From: JACVRW01 sp963764665
GTDB lineage: Bacteria; Actinomycetota; Thermoleophilia; Solirubrobacterales; Thermoleophilaceae
Direction: 5' to 3'
Length of the DNA: 64,000 nt
Assembly: GCA_963764665.1 (NCBI GenBank)
Contig: CAVXTL010000025.1
Location: forward strand, 83,141 to 147,140
Position 1 is the first letter of the stretch; each line of letters starts with the position of its first letter. The notes under the pieces were generated by a model that did no database searches, had not been told where the DNA came from, and saw only the letters and a list, made by a program, of their open reading frames with translations. The position numbers and the translations under genes are program-made. Of the stretch, positions 29,321 through 38,141 are shown piece by piece.

Positions 29321-30283
29321 TCAGGCGGTGGCTCGGGCCAGCGCCAGCGAGAACGCGGTGTCCTCGTCGAGCTGGAGCTCGCCGCCGCCGCGAAGGTCGA
29401 CCTCGAGCTCCGAGAAGACCTCCAGGGCGTGCTCGAGGGTCTCGCGGTCCGCCTTGCGCGCCCGGGCGATCGTCTTCTTGGCCAGCCAGGGAGGACCTCC
29501 GAGCGCGCCCGCCACCTTCTGCTCCGCCATGCCGGACTCGAGCAGCGCCACGGCACGGTGCACCTCTCGCAGCCGCCGGACGACCGGGAACACCAGCCTG
29601 CCGGCGCGCTCGCCGTGCGACTCGAGCTCCTCGGCGAGCGCGAGCGTGGCGCGCAGGTCGCCCGCCACGAGCGCATCGGCCAGGTCGTAGGCCTGCGGCG
29701 CGGTGTCGCCGGCGGTCAGGCGCTCCACGTCCTCGGCCCCGGCGTTGGCGGAGGGATGAAGGGCGATCGTCAGCTTCTCGAGCTCGCGCGAGAGCCGCTG
29801 CTGACTCGTGCCCACCCTCGCCACGAGCTCCTTGGCGCCCTCGCCGTCCAGCTGCAATCCCAGCTCGCGGCTCCGCTCCACCGCCCACTTGGGCAGCTCC
29901 CAAGGCTTCGGAGCCGCGCAGTCGCGCACGTCGCCGCCGGCCTTCTCCGCGGCATCGCGCAACGCCTTGAGCGGCTTGCCGCGAACGATCAGGACTAGCA
30001 CGGTGTCTGGCGGCAGGTCGGCCAGGGCCGCGTCGAGCGGGCCCAGCTGGCCGGCCTTCCACGTTCCCGCATCGTCCACGAGCAGGTAGCGCACGCCCGG
30101 GTCGAAGGTCAGGCTGGCCAGCGCCGTGGCCACCTCGGCCGGCTCGGTCGTGCGAGCGTCGAAGGTCTCGAGGCCGCCCGGGCCGCGCTCCTCCTCGGCG
30201 CGGCGCCGCAGGCGCAGGCGCCAGGCGTCGATCTTCGCGTCGTCGTCTCCGCAGACGAGGTACACGGGCTTCAGGTCGGCCAC
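29321..30283 (-). CDS. holA: DNA polymerase III subunit delta
   Basis: Clamp-loader subunit that opens the sliding clamp. 320 residues with the family pattern: KPVYLVCGDDDAKIDAWRLRLRR at the start, RYLLVDDAGTWK, the central PKPWELPKWAVERSRELG and the C-terminal collar helices (LAKKTIARARKADRETL). GTG start. It follows comEC by 35 bases, the common comEA-comEC-holA order, and faces the aldehyde dehydrogenase gene. Confidence 0.92.
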   Translation of the reverse strand: MADLKPVYLVCGDDDAKIDAWRLRLRRRAEEERGPGGLETFDARTTEPAEVATALASLTFDPGVRYLLVDDAGTWKAGQLGPLDAALADLPPDTVLVLIVRGKPLKALRDAAEKAGGDVRDCAAPKPWELPKWAVERSRELGLQLDGEGAKELVARVGTSQQRLSRELEKLTIALHPSANAGAEDVERLTAGDTAPQAYDLADALVAGDLRATLALAEELESHGERAGRLVFPVVRRLREVHRAVALLESGMAEQKVAGALGGPPWLAKKTIARARKADRETLEHALEVFSELEVDLRGGGELQLDEDTAFSLALARATA

Positions 30284-30318
30284 CGGCGCAGTGTAGGCGG
30301 AGGCTCGGGCGAGCCGGG

Positions 30319-32682
30319 TCAGTGCTCGGTGCCCACGCGCACGCCCGCTTCGTCAACCGTGAGCGTGACCGTGCCCTGGCGGTCCGTGCGGTAGGTGGGC
30401 ACCCGCGCGCGCCGCAGCGCCGACAGCGTGGAGGGCGCCGGGTGCCCGTAGGCGTTCACGCCCACCTCGATCGCCGCCAGCTCGGGCCGCAGGCGCGTGA
30501 GCACCTCGGGAAGGCCGGGGTCGGAGCTGCCGTGGTGGGGCAGCTTCATGGCATCCACGTCTGGGAGCCGGAGCGGTAGCAGCGCCTCGCTCTCGGCGTC
30601 CGCCGAGAGCAGCAGCCGGAAACCCCCGCTGCTCACGATCGCCACCACTCCGCGCGGGTTCGGGTCCTCCGGCGGCGGACCCGGGGGCCGCGGCGGAGGC
30701 GAGAGCACGTCGATGAGCAGCCTCCCGCCAGCCAGGGTGACCCTGAGCGGCGGGGTCGCGGGCACACGCCGGATGTGACGAGCCGCCACCTCCCTCAGCA
30801 CCGCACGGAACGCGGGATCGGCGGTGCCGTCGCCGCCGTCCACCAGCAGGCCCACCTCGAAGCGGCGGAGCACGTCCAGGAGCCCGCCGTGGTGGTCGCG
30901 CGACGCGTGCGTGGCCACCACGGCGTCGAGACGGCGCACACCCGCCCGCCTGAGCAGGCGCGCCACTCCCGCCTCCGGCGGTCCCGCGTCGAAGAGCACG
31001 GCCGTACCGTCGGGGTACTGGATCAGCGTCGCGTCGCCCTGGCCCACGTCGAGGAAGCGGATCGTGAGACGGTCCGGCGGGCGCGGGCGCTCGAGCGCGG
31101 CCGCCGCGGCGCCGCCGAAGAGCAGGACCAGCGCAAGCGTGACGGCGACGCGCCTGGACCGGGACAGGCGCCGCCAGCGCGCCGCGGCCTCGTGGTGGTC
31201 TCCCGGCACGCGACGGGCGACCAGTGAGAGCCCGTATGCGGCGGCGGCGATCGCCAGGTAGGCGCCGAGCACCTGGGCCGGCGACCCGAGGGTCAGGCTC
31301 AACTGCCCCGCGGGCAGGTCGGCGAAGCGCTCGGCCAGCCAGCGTAGATAGCCCAGCGCGGCCGCCGCGGGCGCTGCCGGCACCGCGACGCCGGGCAGGC
31401 CCAGCTGCCCGAGCGCCGCCTTGACCATGCCGAGCCACATGGCCGGCGCGACCGCCGGCAGCGCGAGGAGGTTGGCCGGCAGGCCCGCCAGGGGCACGGT
31501 GCCGAAGTGGTGGGCGAGCAGCGGCGCCGTGGCAAGGGTCGCCGCCAAGCTGATGGCCACACCGTCGGCGAGCACTCGCACCATCCTGCGCGAGCGGTCC
31601 GGAATGAGCTCCGTTCCCGCCCGGGACAGGACCGCACCCAGCGGCACCCCCACGAGGAGGATGCCGACCACCGCGGCGAACGAGAGCTGCCAGCCCACGT
31701 CGCCGGCGCTGCGCGGGTTCCACGCCAAGGTGACCACCGCCGCGAGCAGCAGCGCGTACCAGCGCGACGCCGGCCGCGAGGCGCCCACGGCCGCGAGACC
31801 GGCCAGGCCCATCACGCCGGCGCGCTGCAGCGACGGACCGGCGCCCGCAAGCGGCACGTAGATGGCGATCAGCCCGGCGAGCACCAACAGCCGGCCGCGC
31901 GGTGCCACACCGGCGAGCAGGAGCAGCGGCAGGGCCAGCGCCACGAGCAGCATCACGTTCTGGCCGGAGACCGCCAGCAGGTGAGCGAGCCCGCTCGCGC
32001 GGAAGTCCTCTCGCGTGACCGGGTCGATGGCCTCGTCCTGGCCGAGCACCATCCCGCGCAGCAACGCCGCGTCGGACGGCGCCAGCCCCGCGCCCACCGC
32101 CCGCTCGGCCCGCCGGCGCATGCCGTCGAGCACCCCCGCCAGCCCGCCGCGGCGGCGGCCGGTGGCGCGCGCCCGCTCGAGCGCCAGCTCGCCGGCCACC
32201 CCGCGCCGCCGCAGGTGATCGTCGAAGTCGCTGCGGCCCTCTGCCGCGAGCGCGCCCAGCCGCCCGGTGAGCTCCAGCTCCTCGCCTGCGCGCGCGCCGC
32301 GCGGGAACGGGCCCCAGGCGGGAGCCCGGATCAGCAGCCGCGTGCCGCGGAGGCGCCCGGAGCTCACGTCGGCCTCGGCGGACGATCCGAACCGGCCCGG
32401 TCTCGGCGGCGTGACGAGCTCCGCACGCAGCGACACAGGGGCGCCATCGCGAATCCGGCCGGCGGGCGCGTCCAGGGCCGACAGTCGGAGGTGGCCCCCG
32501 GCCGCCCCGAGCGCGAGCAGCACCGCCACCAGCGCCCCGAGCCGAGGGGTTCCCAGCAACGCGACCGCGCTCCCGGTGGCCACGGCGGCAACCGCCACGG
32601 CCGAAACCGGCTGCGCGGCCAGCGCCAGGCCGAGCGCCACGGCGGCCATCGCCGCGTGCCATGGGCGTCTTGTGATGACCAC
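30319..32682 (-). CDS. comEC: ComEC/Rec2 DNA-uptake channel protein
   Basis: 787-residue membrane protein that forms the DNA uptake channel in natural competence. Order: N-terminal helices, the OB-like DUF4131 domain, the Competence domain with REDFRASGLAHLLAVSGQNV, further helices, and a C-terminal metallo-beta-lactamase domain with THASRDHHGG and LPHHGSSDPGL. The last domain is a putative nuclease. GTG start six bases after comEA. Presence of ComEA and ComEC suggests, but does not prove, transformation ability. Confidence 0.94.
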   Translation of the reverse strand: MVITRRPWHAAMAAVALGLALAAQPVSAVAVAAVATGSAVALLGTPRLGALVAVLLALGAAGGHLRLSALDAPAGRIRDGAPVSLRAELVTPPRPGRFGSSAEADVSSGRLRGTRLLIRAPAWGPFPRGARAGEELELTGRLGALAAEGRSDFDDHLRRRGVAGELALERARATGRRRGGLAGVLDGMRRRAERAVGAGLAPSDAALLRGMVLGQDEAIDPVTREDFRASGLAHLLAVSGQNVMLLVALALPLLLLAGVAPRGRLLVLAGLIAIYVPLAGAGPSLQRAGVMGLAGLAAVGASRPASRWYALLLAAVVTLAWNPRSAGDVGWQLSFAAVVGILLVGVPLGAVLSRAGTELIPDRSRRMVRVLADGVAISLAATLATAPLLAHHFGTVPLAGLPANLLALPAVAPAMWLGMVKAALGQLGLPGVAVPAAPAAAALGYLRWLAERFADLPAGQLSLTLGSPAQVLGAYLAIAAAAYGLSLVARRVPGDHHEAAARWRRLSRSRRVAVTLALVLLFGGAAAAALERPRPPDRLTIRFLDVGQGDATLIQYPDGTAVLFDAGPPEAGVARLLRRAGVRRLDAVVATHASRDHHGGLLDVLRRFEVGLLVDGGDGTADPAFRAVLREVAARHIRRVPATPPLRVTLAGGRLLIDVLSPPPRPPGPPPEDPNPRGVVAIVSSGGFRLLLSADAESEALLPLRLPDVDAMKLPHHGSSDPGLPEVLTRLRPELAAIEVGVNAYGHPAPSTLSALRRARVPTYRTDRQGTVTLTVDEAGVRVGTEH

Positions 32683-32688
32683 CGCTGC

Positions 32689-33252
32689 TCAGGGCTGAAG
32701 CGCCTCTCGCAGCGCCTGGAGGCGCTTCTCGCCGATCCCGTCCACCTCGCCTAGCTCGCCGAGCGAGCCGAACCCGCCGCTCTCCGTGCGCTCCTCGACG
32801 ATGCGCTCGGCGAGCGTGGGACCGATGCCGTCCACGCGCATCCAGCTCCTCGACGGTCGCGGAGCCGAGGCTGACTCTGGTCCCCCCGCGCCGCCGCCCC
32901 CACTGACCGCCGGGACGACCACCTGCTGGCCGTCCTCGACGCGCGCCGCCAGGTTCAGCGCGTTCAGGTCCGCCTTCGCGCCCGGACCGCCCGCGCGCCG
33001 CACCGCCAGGGCCACCCGCGCGCCGTCCGGCACCCGCACGAGCCCCGGCCGACGCACCGCCCCGGCCACGTGCACGAGCGCGTCCGAGCGGCGGGCCGCG
33101 GAGCGCCCGGCCGTGCCGGGCGCGCTCCCGCTGATCTCCACCGGGGCCCGCGGAGCCTCCTCCCCGCCCCCGACAAGCCTGGTCAGCGCGAGGACGCAGA
33201 GGGCCGCGGCGGCGACCCAAGCGAAGACCGTGCCTGTGGGGCGATCGGACAC
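32689..33252 (-). CDS. comEA: ComEA DNA-receptor protein, two compensating frame breaks
   Basis: Membrane-anchored DNA-binding protein of competence. 187 residues as read: N-terminal membrane helix (7-27), an SLBB-like domain (VHVAGAVRRPGLVRVPDGARV) and a C-terminal double helix-hairpin-helix (DGIGPTLAERIVEERTESGGF and VDGIGEKRLQALREAL). Between about 32836 and 32887 the reading gives SASAPRPSRSW, but one frame over it reads VSLGSATVEELDA, the standard first HhH start. Two opposite single-base shifts, one in the C-run at 32882-32887 and one near 32836, fit. The true protein is therefore slightly different here. Confidence 0.88.
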   Translation of the reverse strand: MSDRPTGTVFAWVAAAALCVLALTRLVGGGEEAPRAPVEISGSAPGTAGRSAARRSDALVHVAGAVRRPGLVRVPDGARVALAVRRAGGPGAKADLNALNLAARVEDGQQVVVPAVSGGGGAGGPESASAPRPSRSWMRVDGIGPTLAERIVEERTESGGFGSLGELGEVDGIGEKRLQALREALQP

Positions 33253-33324
33253 ACGGCGACCGTAGGTCGGGGCGGGTGAAGCGTGGGTGACGTGTGTGCC
33301 AGGCCCGTGACGAAGTGCCGCGGC

Positions 33325-33600
33325 CTACGCCACCTCGAACCCCGTCAGCCCCTCCGCTGACTCCTGGCTGACGTCTACGCGCTCCACGGCAGCGCCCGGC
33401 GGACCCTCCTTGCTCAGCTCGACCACAGCCTGACACGCGGCCCGCTCCCCCTCGAAGCACAGCCTCGACGGTGCCGTCGGACCGGTTGCGCACCCAGCCG
33501 GCCACTCGCGGTCACGCGCGGCGCGGCGCACGGTGTCCCGGAAGAACACTCCCTGGACCCGGCCGTGCACGACCACGCGTACGCGGGTGGGCTCGCTCAT
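33325..33600 (-). CDS. acyP: Acylphosphatase, two compensating frame breaks
   Basis: Small enzyme that hydrolyses acyl phosphates. 91 residues. The N-terminus VVVHGRVQGVFFRDTVRRAAR carries the catalytic Arg (after VQGV-FFR) and the C-terminus is regular. The centre reads EWPAGCATGPTAPSRLC, but in the neighbouring frame it is VAGWVRNRSDGTVEAV, the conserved GWVRN-DG core with the catalytic Asn. One missing base near 33505 and one extra near 33458 explain this. Divergent from the deiminase-like gene, 38 bases away. Confidence 0.85.
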   Translation of the reverse strand: MSEPTRVRVVVHGRVQGVFFRDTVRRAARDREWPAGCATGPTAPSRLCFEGERAACQAVVELSKEGPPGAAVERVDVSQESAEGLTGFEVA

Positions 33601-33638
33601 ACTCTCCGTGCGTTCACGACGAAAGGGGATTGGGCCAC

Positions 33639-34523
33639 ATGGAAGCCGCGGCGGGCGCAGAGACCGCCTGGGGCGTGGACTCGGAGTATGGGCCGCTGCT
33701 CGACGTGCTGCTCTGTCCCCCGGACCACTTTCGCTGGCTGCCGTCGAGCGCGATCTCTCGTGCGACGCTCGCGTCGGGCATGGCGTTCAGCCACGAGGAC
33801 GCGCTGCGCCAGCACGCAGAGATGGTCTCCGTGTACGAGGACGCGGGCGTGCGAGTGCATCTGCTCGAGCCCGATCCCGCGCTGCCCTACCAGGTGTTCG
33901 CGCGCGATTCCTCGATCAACGTGCCCGACGGAGCGATCGTCACCCAGTGCGCGCAGTGGTGGCGGCGCGGCGAGTACGCGGCGGTGATTCGCTTCTACCA
34001 GGGCGCGGGGATCCCGATCCGCGACATGGTCACGGCGGGCTCGTTCGAGGGCGGCGACCTGATGATCGTCGAGCCCGGCGTGGCCGCCATCGGCACCGGC
34101 GAGGAGCGCACGCAGGAGCAGTCCGCGCGGCAGGTGGCCGCCTGGCTCGAGGCGGACGGCTGGGAGGTGCGCGTGGAGCGGATACCGCCGCACTTCCTCC
34201 ACATCGACGTGCTCGCCTGCATGCTGGGCGAGAAGCTGGCCGCGGTGTGCGTGGAGCAGGCGTCGAACGGCTTCGTGAGCTGGCTCGAGTCGAAGGGCGT
34301 GGAGATCGTGCCCGTGACGCTCGAGGCGGCGCTCAAGCTCGGCGTGAACGGGGTGGCGCTCGGCGGCGACCGGGTGCTGTCCACCGCCGAGTCGAGCGAG
34401 CTCAACGAGCGCCTGCGGGCGCTCGGCCTGACGGTCTACGACCCCGAGCTCTCGGCGTTCACGCTCGGCGGCGGGGGCGCCCACTGCCTGATGCAGGCGA
34501 TCCGCCGCGAGCGCGTGGGCTGA
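33639..34523 (+). CDS. Amidinotransferase/deiminase-fold hydrolase (DDAH/ADI-like)
   Basis: 294-residue guanidino-group-modifying enzyme. Superfamily motifs in order: FARDSS (87-92), EGGD (137-140), HIDV (188-191) and a C-terminal GGGGAHC with catalytic Cys283. This matches dimethylarginine dimethylaminohydrolase and arginine deiminase relatives, which release citrulline or ornithine-type products from guanidino compounds. Substrate unknown. A GAAAGGGG ribosome site lies upstream of the ATG. Its stop overlaps the start of the carbamoylase gene (TGATG), so the two probably act in sequence; arginine or a modified arginine is a reasonable guess. Confidence 0.82.
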   Translation: MEAAAGAETAWGVDSEYGPLLDVLLCPPDHFRWLPSSAISRATLASGMAFSHEDALRQHAEMVSVYEDAGVRVHLLEPDPALPYQVFARDSSINVPDGAIVTQCAQWWRRGEYAAVIRFYQGAGIPIRDMVTAGSFEGGDLMIVEPGVAAIGTGEERTQEQSARQVAAWLEADGWEVRVERIPPHFLHIDVLACMLGEKLAAVCVEQASNGFVSWLESKGVEIVPVTLEAALKLGVNGVALGGDRVLSTAESSELNERLRALGLTVYDPELSAFTLGGGGAHCLMQAIRRERVG

Positions 34524-35738
34524 TGCCCGCCGATCCGCGGCGGGTGATCGCGGACCTGCGCGAGCTGGACGAGCGCACTGGCGGCCCGCGACGGCGCGCG
34601 GCGGGTTTGCTGGACCGGCGAATGGCGCGCCGCGCGGGCGTTTCTGTACAAGCGGCTCACCGAGCTGGACGACGTGACCGCAGAGGTGGACGACGCCGGC
34701 AACCTCTGGGCGCGCCTGGACGGGCGCCGGAAGGAGACCGTGGCGCTCGGCTCCCATCTCGACTCCGTCCCGAACGGCGGCTGGCTCGACGGAGCCCTCG
34801 GCGTGATGGCAGCGCTGGAGGTGCTGCGGGTGGCCGCCGAGGACGGCGCGGAGCGCTCGGTGGCGCTCGTGGACTTCGCGGACGAGGAGGGCGCGCGGTT
34901 CGGGCGCAGCCTGTTCGGCAGCTCGGCCGTGGCGGGCACGCTCGACCCGGCCGCGCTCGAGGACCTGACCGATGCCGACGGCAGGCCGATCCGCGAGGTG
35001 CTCGCCGAGCACGAGGTGGACCTCGACGCCGCGCCCCGCGCGTCGCGCATGCGGGACGGCCTGGCCGCCTATCTCGAGCTGCACATCGAGCAGGGACCGG
35101 TGCTGGAGAGCGAGGACATCCCGGCCGCGGCCGTGACCGGCACCGTCGGAGTCGAGCGCCTCCGAATGCGCTTCGAGGGTCAGGCCGCCCACGCCGGCAC
35201 GACGCCGATGGAGAAGCGCCGGGACGCCGGGCTGGCTGCGGCGGCCACCGCACTGACCGTCGAGGACGTGGCCCGGCGGCACGAGGGCGTAGGCACGACC
35301 GGAGTGCTGCACCTCGATCCAGGCGTGGTGACGGCGGTGCCGGGGTTGGCCGAGCTGAGCGTGGACCTTCGCCACGCGCGCCCCGAGGCGCTGTCCGCGA
35401 TGCTCGAGATCGTCAGGGCCGCGGCGGGGGCGGCGGCGATGAGCCGGAGCTGTTCCGTGTCGGACGCGGAGATCTGGAGCATCGAGCCGATCGCCTTCGA
35501 CAAGCGCATCGTGGACGCGGTGCGAGCGGCCACCGGCAGCGACCGCACACTCGCCAGCGGCGCCCTCCATGACGCCGCCGAGATGGCCCGCCACGTGCCC
35601 ACGGGGATGGTGTTCGCCTCCTCCACCGGCGGGCTCAGCCACGCGAAGGAGGAGGACACCCCCGAGCCGCACCTGGAGCGCGCGATCGCGGCCTACGCGG
35701 ACGTGGCGCGGCAGCTGATCGCCGGCGAGATCGTCTAG
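34523..35738 (+). CDS. Zn-dependent N-carbamoyl-amino-acid hydrolase / allantoate amidohydrolase, frame broken near 34587
   Basis: M20-fold amidase. Metal ligands are in GSHLDSVPNGGWLDG, DEEGARFG, LHIEQGP and the C-terminal SGALHDAAEMA; the dimerisation-domain HAGTTPM motif is present. The first 22 codons (MPADPRRVIADLRELDERTGG) are in one frame and the remainder (RRVCWTGEWRAARAFLYKRL onwards) in the next, separated by one extra base near 34585-34590; the span is 3n+1 (404 residues once corrected). The family removes carbamoyl groups from amino acids or ureides. Its coupling to a deiminase-type gene suggests hydrolysis of a carbamoyl product such as citrulline. Shares its TAG palindrome (CTAG) with the convergent decarboxylase. 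Confidence 0.84.
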
Positions 35739-37213
35739 CGGTCGAGCGCCACGCGCAGCGTGGCGAGCCTGCGGTCGCTCGCGCCGCGCAGGCTGCCGCC
35801 ATGGTCGAGCGCCTGCTGGATGTAGTCGAGCGTCTCGGCCGTGAGGCGCTCGCCGGGCAGCACGTTCGGGATCCCGGGCGGATACGCGGCCAGCGACTCG
35901 GCGGCCACGCGCCCGACGGCCTCGCGCGCCGGCACCACCTCCTGGGGGCCCAGGAAGGCGTCTCTCGGGCTCATCGCGAGCTCACCCCAAGGCGGTGGCG
36001 GGGCGAACGGCTCGTCGGTCCGGTCCTCGGGCGACTCGCTCAGGGCATCCACTCCGTGCCGGAGCGCCGCCACCAGTCGAGCCCCCGCGGACGTCACGTC
36101 CTCGCCCATGCCGAAGACCGCGACCATCACGTTCTCACCGGCAAGCTCGAGGTTCACGTCGTCGCGCTCGCGCACGATCCGCGCCAGCGCGTAGCCGCTG
36201 TGGCCGGTGCCGCGCACGTCAATGGCCAGGCGGAGCGGGTCGTAGTCGAACACGCCGGGCGCCCCGGCCAGGCGCTCGTCGAGCACGTCGAGACCGGGCA
36301 GCTCGCGCACCGCGAGCCGCGTGGCGGCCAGGCCGCGAAGCGTCTCGTCCAGCAGCTCGTGGCCGCGCACCGCGGCGAAGCGGCGTGCGGCGTCGAGCGA
36401 GCCGCCCAGGAGCGAGCTGGGGCTCGTGGACTCGATCAGGGTCACGCAGCGGTCCACCACCTCCTCCTCGATCAGGTCGCCGTGCCCGAGGTGGACCATC
36501 GCGGCCTGCGTCAGGCTGCCCACGATCTTGTGGGTGCTCGACACGACGAGGTCGGCGCCGAGCGAGAGCGCGTGCCGAGGCAGCGCGTGGTGGAACGCCA
36601 GGTGGGCGCCCCAGGCCTCGTCAACGATCAGCGGGACGCCGCGGGCGTGGGCCACCTCGACCAGCCCTGCGATGTCCGCCACCGCGCCGAAGTAGGTGGG
36701 TGAAACCACCGTGGCCCCGACGGCGCCCGGCGTGTCGGCCAGAGCTTGCTCGAGCGCGGCGGGCGTCATGCAGTGGGCGATGTGGAGCGCGGGGTCGAGC
36801 TCCGGCGCCACGAACGTGGGCCGCAGACCGGAGAGCACGAGCGCGTCGACGGTGCTCGAGTGGGCGTTGCGCTGGACGATCACCTCGCGGCCGGTGTGGG
36901 CGAGGGTGAGCAGCGCCACGTGGTTGCCCTGGGACGCGCCGTTGACCAGGAACCACGCGCGCCTGGCGCCCCACGCCTCAGCGGCCAGGAGCTGGGCCTC
37001 CTCGAACGGCGTGGGGTCCGCGCCCACGTCGATGCCGTAGGTCAGTGCCGGGATGTCGAGCGAGAGCGCGGCGGGTCCCAGCGCGTCGCGGAGAGCCGGG
37101 TCCGCGCCCGGGCCGCCCTTGTGCCCCGGCACGTGGAAGCGTCCGGGGTCGCGCGCGGCGTAGGCCCGCAGGGCGTCGAGGTACGGCGTGTCCGACTGCG
37201 ATGAGGGAGTCAC
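35735..37213 (-). CDS. Orn/Lys/Arg decarboxylase (fold type I, short form)
   Basis: 492-residue PLP decarboxylase. Motifs: FHVPGHKGGPG near 27, LVNGASQGNHVAL, the aspartate in LIVDEAWGAHL and the PLP lysine Lys229 in STHKIVGS; the C-terminal domain follows from about 370. The absence of an N-terminal receiver-like domain and the length match the actinobacterial/Bacillus SpeA-type arginine or lysine decarboxylases. Product could be agmatine or cadaverine. GTG start overlaps the LOG gene stop (GTGA). It faces the deiminase-carbamoylase pair and may belong to the same arginine-handling locus. Confidence 0.86.
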   Translation of the reverse strand: MTPSSQSDTPYLDALRAYAARDPGRFHVPGHKGGPGADPALRDALGPAALSLDIPALTYGIDVGADPTPFEEAQLLAAEAWGARRAWFLVNGASQGNHVALLTLAHTGREVIVQRNAHSSTVDALVLSGLRPTFVAPELDPALHIAHCMTPAALEQALADTPGAVGATVVSPTYFGAVADIAGLVEVAHARGVPLIVDEAWGAHLAFHHALPRHALSLGADLVVSSTHKIVGSLTQAAMVHLGHGDLIEEEVVDRCVTLIESTSPSSLLGGSLDAARRFAAVRGHELLDETLRGLAATRLAVRELPGLDVLDERLAGAPGVFDYDPLRLAIDVRGTGHSGYALARIVRERDDVNLELAGENVMVAVFGMGEDVTSAGARLVAALRHGVDALSESPEDRTDEPFAPPPPWGELAMSPRDAFLGPQEVVPAREAVGRVAAESLAAYPPGIPNVLPGERLTAETLDYIQQALDHGGSLRGASDRRLATLRVALDR

Positions 37214-37668
37214 CGCGACACCGCCTCGAGCGCGGCGGCGGCCGCGTCCTCGGGTGAGGCCACGCCTTCCACGCCCGGGATGTCCCAGGTGTCGAGCCCG
37301 ATCACCGGCCGCCGCGTCTTGAGGGCGAGCGCCACCTCCGAGAGGGTGCCATACCCCCCGCCCACCGCCACCAGCGCGTCGGAGGCGCGGACCACGAGCG
37401 CGTTGCGCGCTTCCCCGAGGCCCGTGGCCACCGCCACGTCCACCCACTCGTTGGCGGCGGAGCGGTCGTCGCCGGGGAGGATCCCGAGCGTGGTGCCGCC
37501 GGCTCCCTTGGCGCCGCGGCATGCGGCCTCCATCACGCCGCCGAGCCCACCGCAGACCACCACCGCTCCGCGCCGCGCCAGCTCCGCTCCCACCGCCTCG
37601 GCCTCGGCCGTTTGCCGGGGCCCGCCGTCGTGCGGGCCCACCACCGCCACGTACGGGGTGGGGCTCAG
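37210..37668 (-). CDS. LOG-family (TIGR00725-like) nucleotide-binding protein, probable CTG start
   Basis: About 152 residues. Rossmann-like fold with the lysine-decarboxylase-like pattern GGLGGVMEAACRGAK and VGGGYGTLSEVALAL, as in the TIGR00725 branch of LOG proteins. LOG enzymes cleave cytokinin nucleotides; the function of this branch is unknown. A CTG at 37668 overlaps the upstream TGA (CTGA) and gives the N-terminus LSPTPYVAVVG; a GTG at 37650 is the alternative. It ends in a GTGA overlap with the decarboxylase start. Confidence 0.78.
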   Translation of the reverse strand: MSPTPYVAVVGPHDGGPRQTAEAEAVGAELARRGAVVVCGGLGGVMEAACRGAKGAGGTTLGILPGDDRSAANEWVDVAVATGLGEARNALVVRASDALVAVGGGYGTLSEVALALKTRRPVIGLDTWDIPGVEGVASPEDAAAAALEAVSR

Positions 37669-38141
37669 GGCTCCTCGCCCGATCGCCGTGTCTCCGCCTC
37701 GGCCGGATCGCGCGTCGCGGTCTCGCGCCGGCGCACGTCGACCGCCAGTGAGATGCGCGAGGCGGTGACCACTGCCCCGACGCTCATCAGGACGCTGCCC
37801 GCGACCGCGAGCCAGATGCCCGTGTCCTGGCCCGGCCCGCCATCCCCCACCACGATCGGCGGGTCGTTCACGAGCTGAACGAGGACGATGACCAGCGCGA
37901 GCAGCGCCGGCGCCAGGGCGCCGCCGGCGGGCAGGAGCGCGGGGACGCGGACCCCGGCCTCGGCCAGCAGGGCCAGCGCCGTGACCACCGCCAGCGCCAG
38001 CAGGACCAGGTCGAGCGCCTCGAAGGCGGTGAACCCGGTGATCCCCTCCCACCAGTCGAGGAACAGGCTGACCACGAGCATCACGGACCCGATCGTCCCG
38101 ACCAGGGGACCCAACGGGATGCGCCGCTCGACGGCGCTCAC
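37665..38141 (-). CDS. Small membrane protein with four hydrophobic segments
   Basis: 158 residues with four probable membrane helices (about 10-28, 38-60, 65-88, 103-130) and a charged C-terminal tail (DVRRRETATRDPAEAETRR). No family recognised. GTG start overlaps the leuS stop (GTGA), and its TGA overlaps the LOG start. It is in the same coupled run leuS-this-LOG-decarboxylase. Function unknown. Confidence 0.75.
   Translation of the reverse strand: MSAVERRIPLGPLVGTIGSVMLVVSLFLDWWEGITGFTAFEALDLVLLALAVVTALALLAEAGVRVPALLPAGGALAPALLALVIVLVQLVNDPPIVVGDGGPGQDTGIWLAVAGSVLMSVGAVVTASRISLAVDVRRRETATRDPAEAETRRSGEEP

Noticed and set aside
30353..33505. A 1050-codon frame over comEC and comEA
   Set aside because: Arg/Ala/Gly-rich shadow of comEC. 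The only real pieces in it are the acylphosphatase core and the ComEA HhH start, which belong to frame-broken genes.
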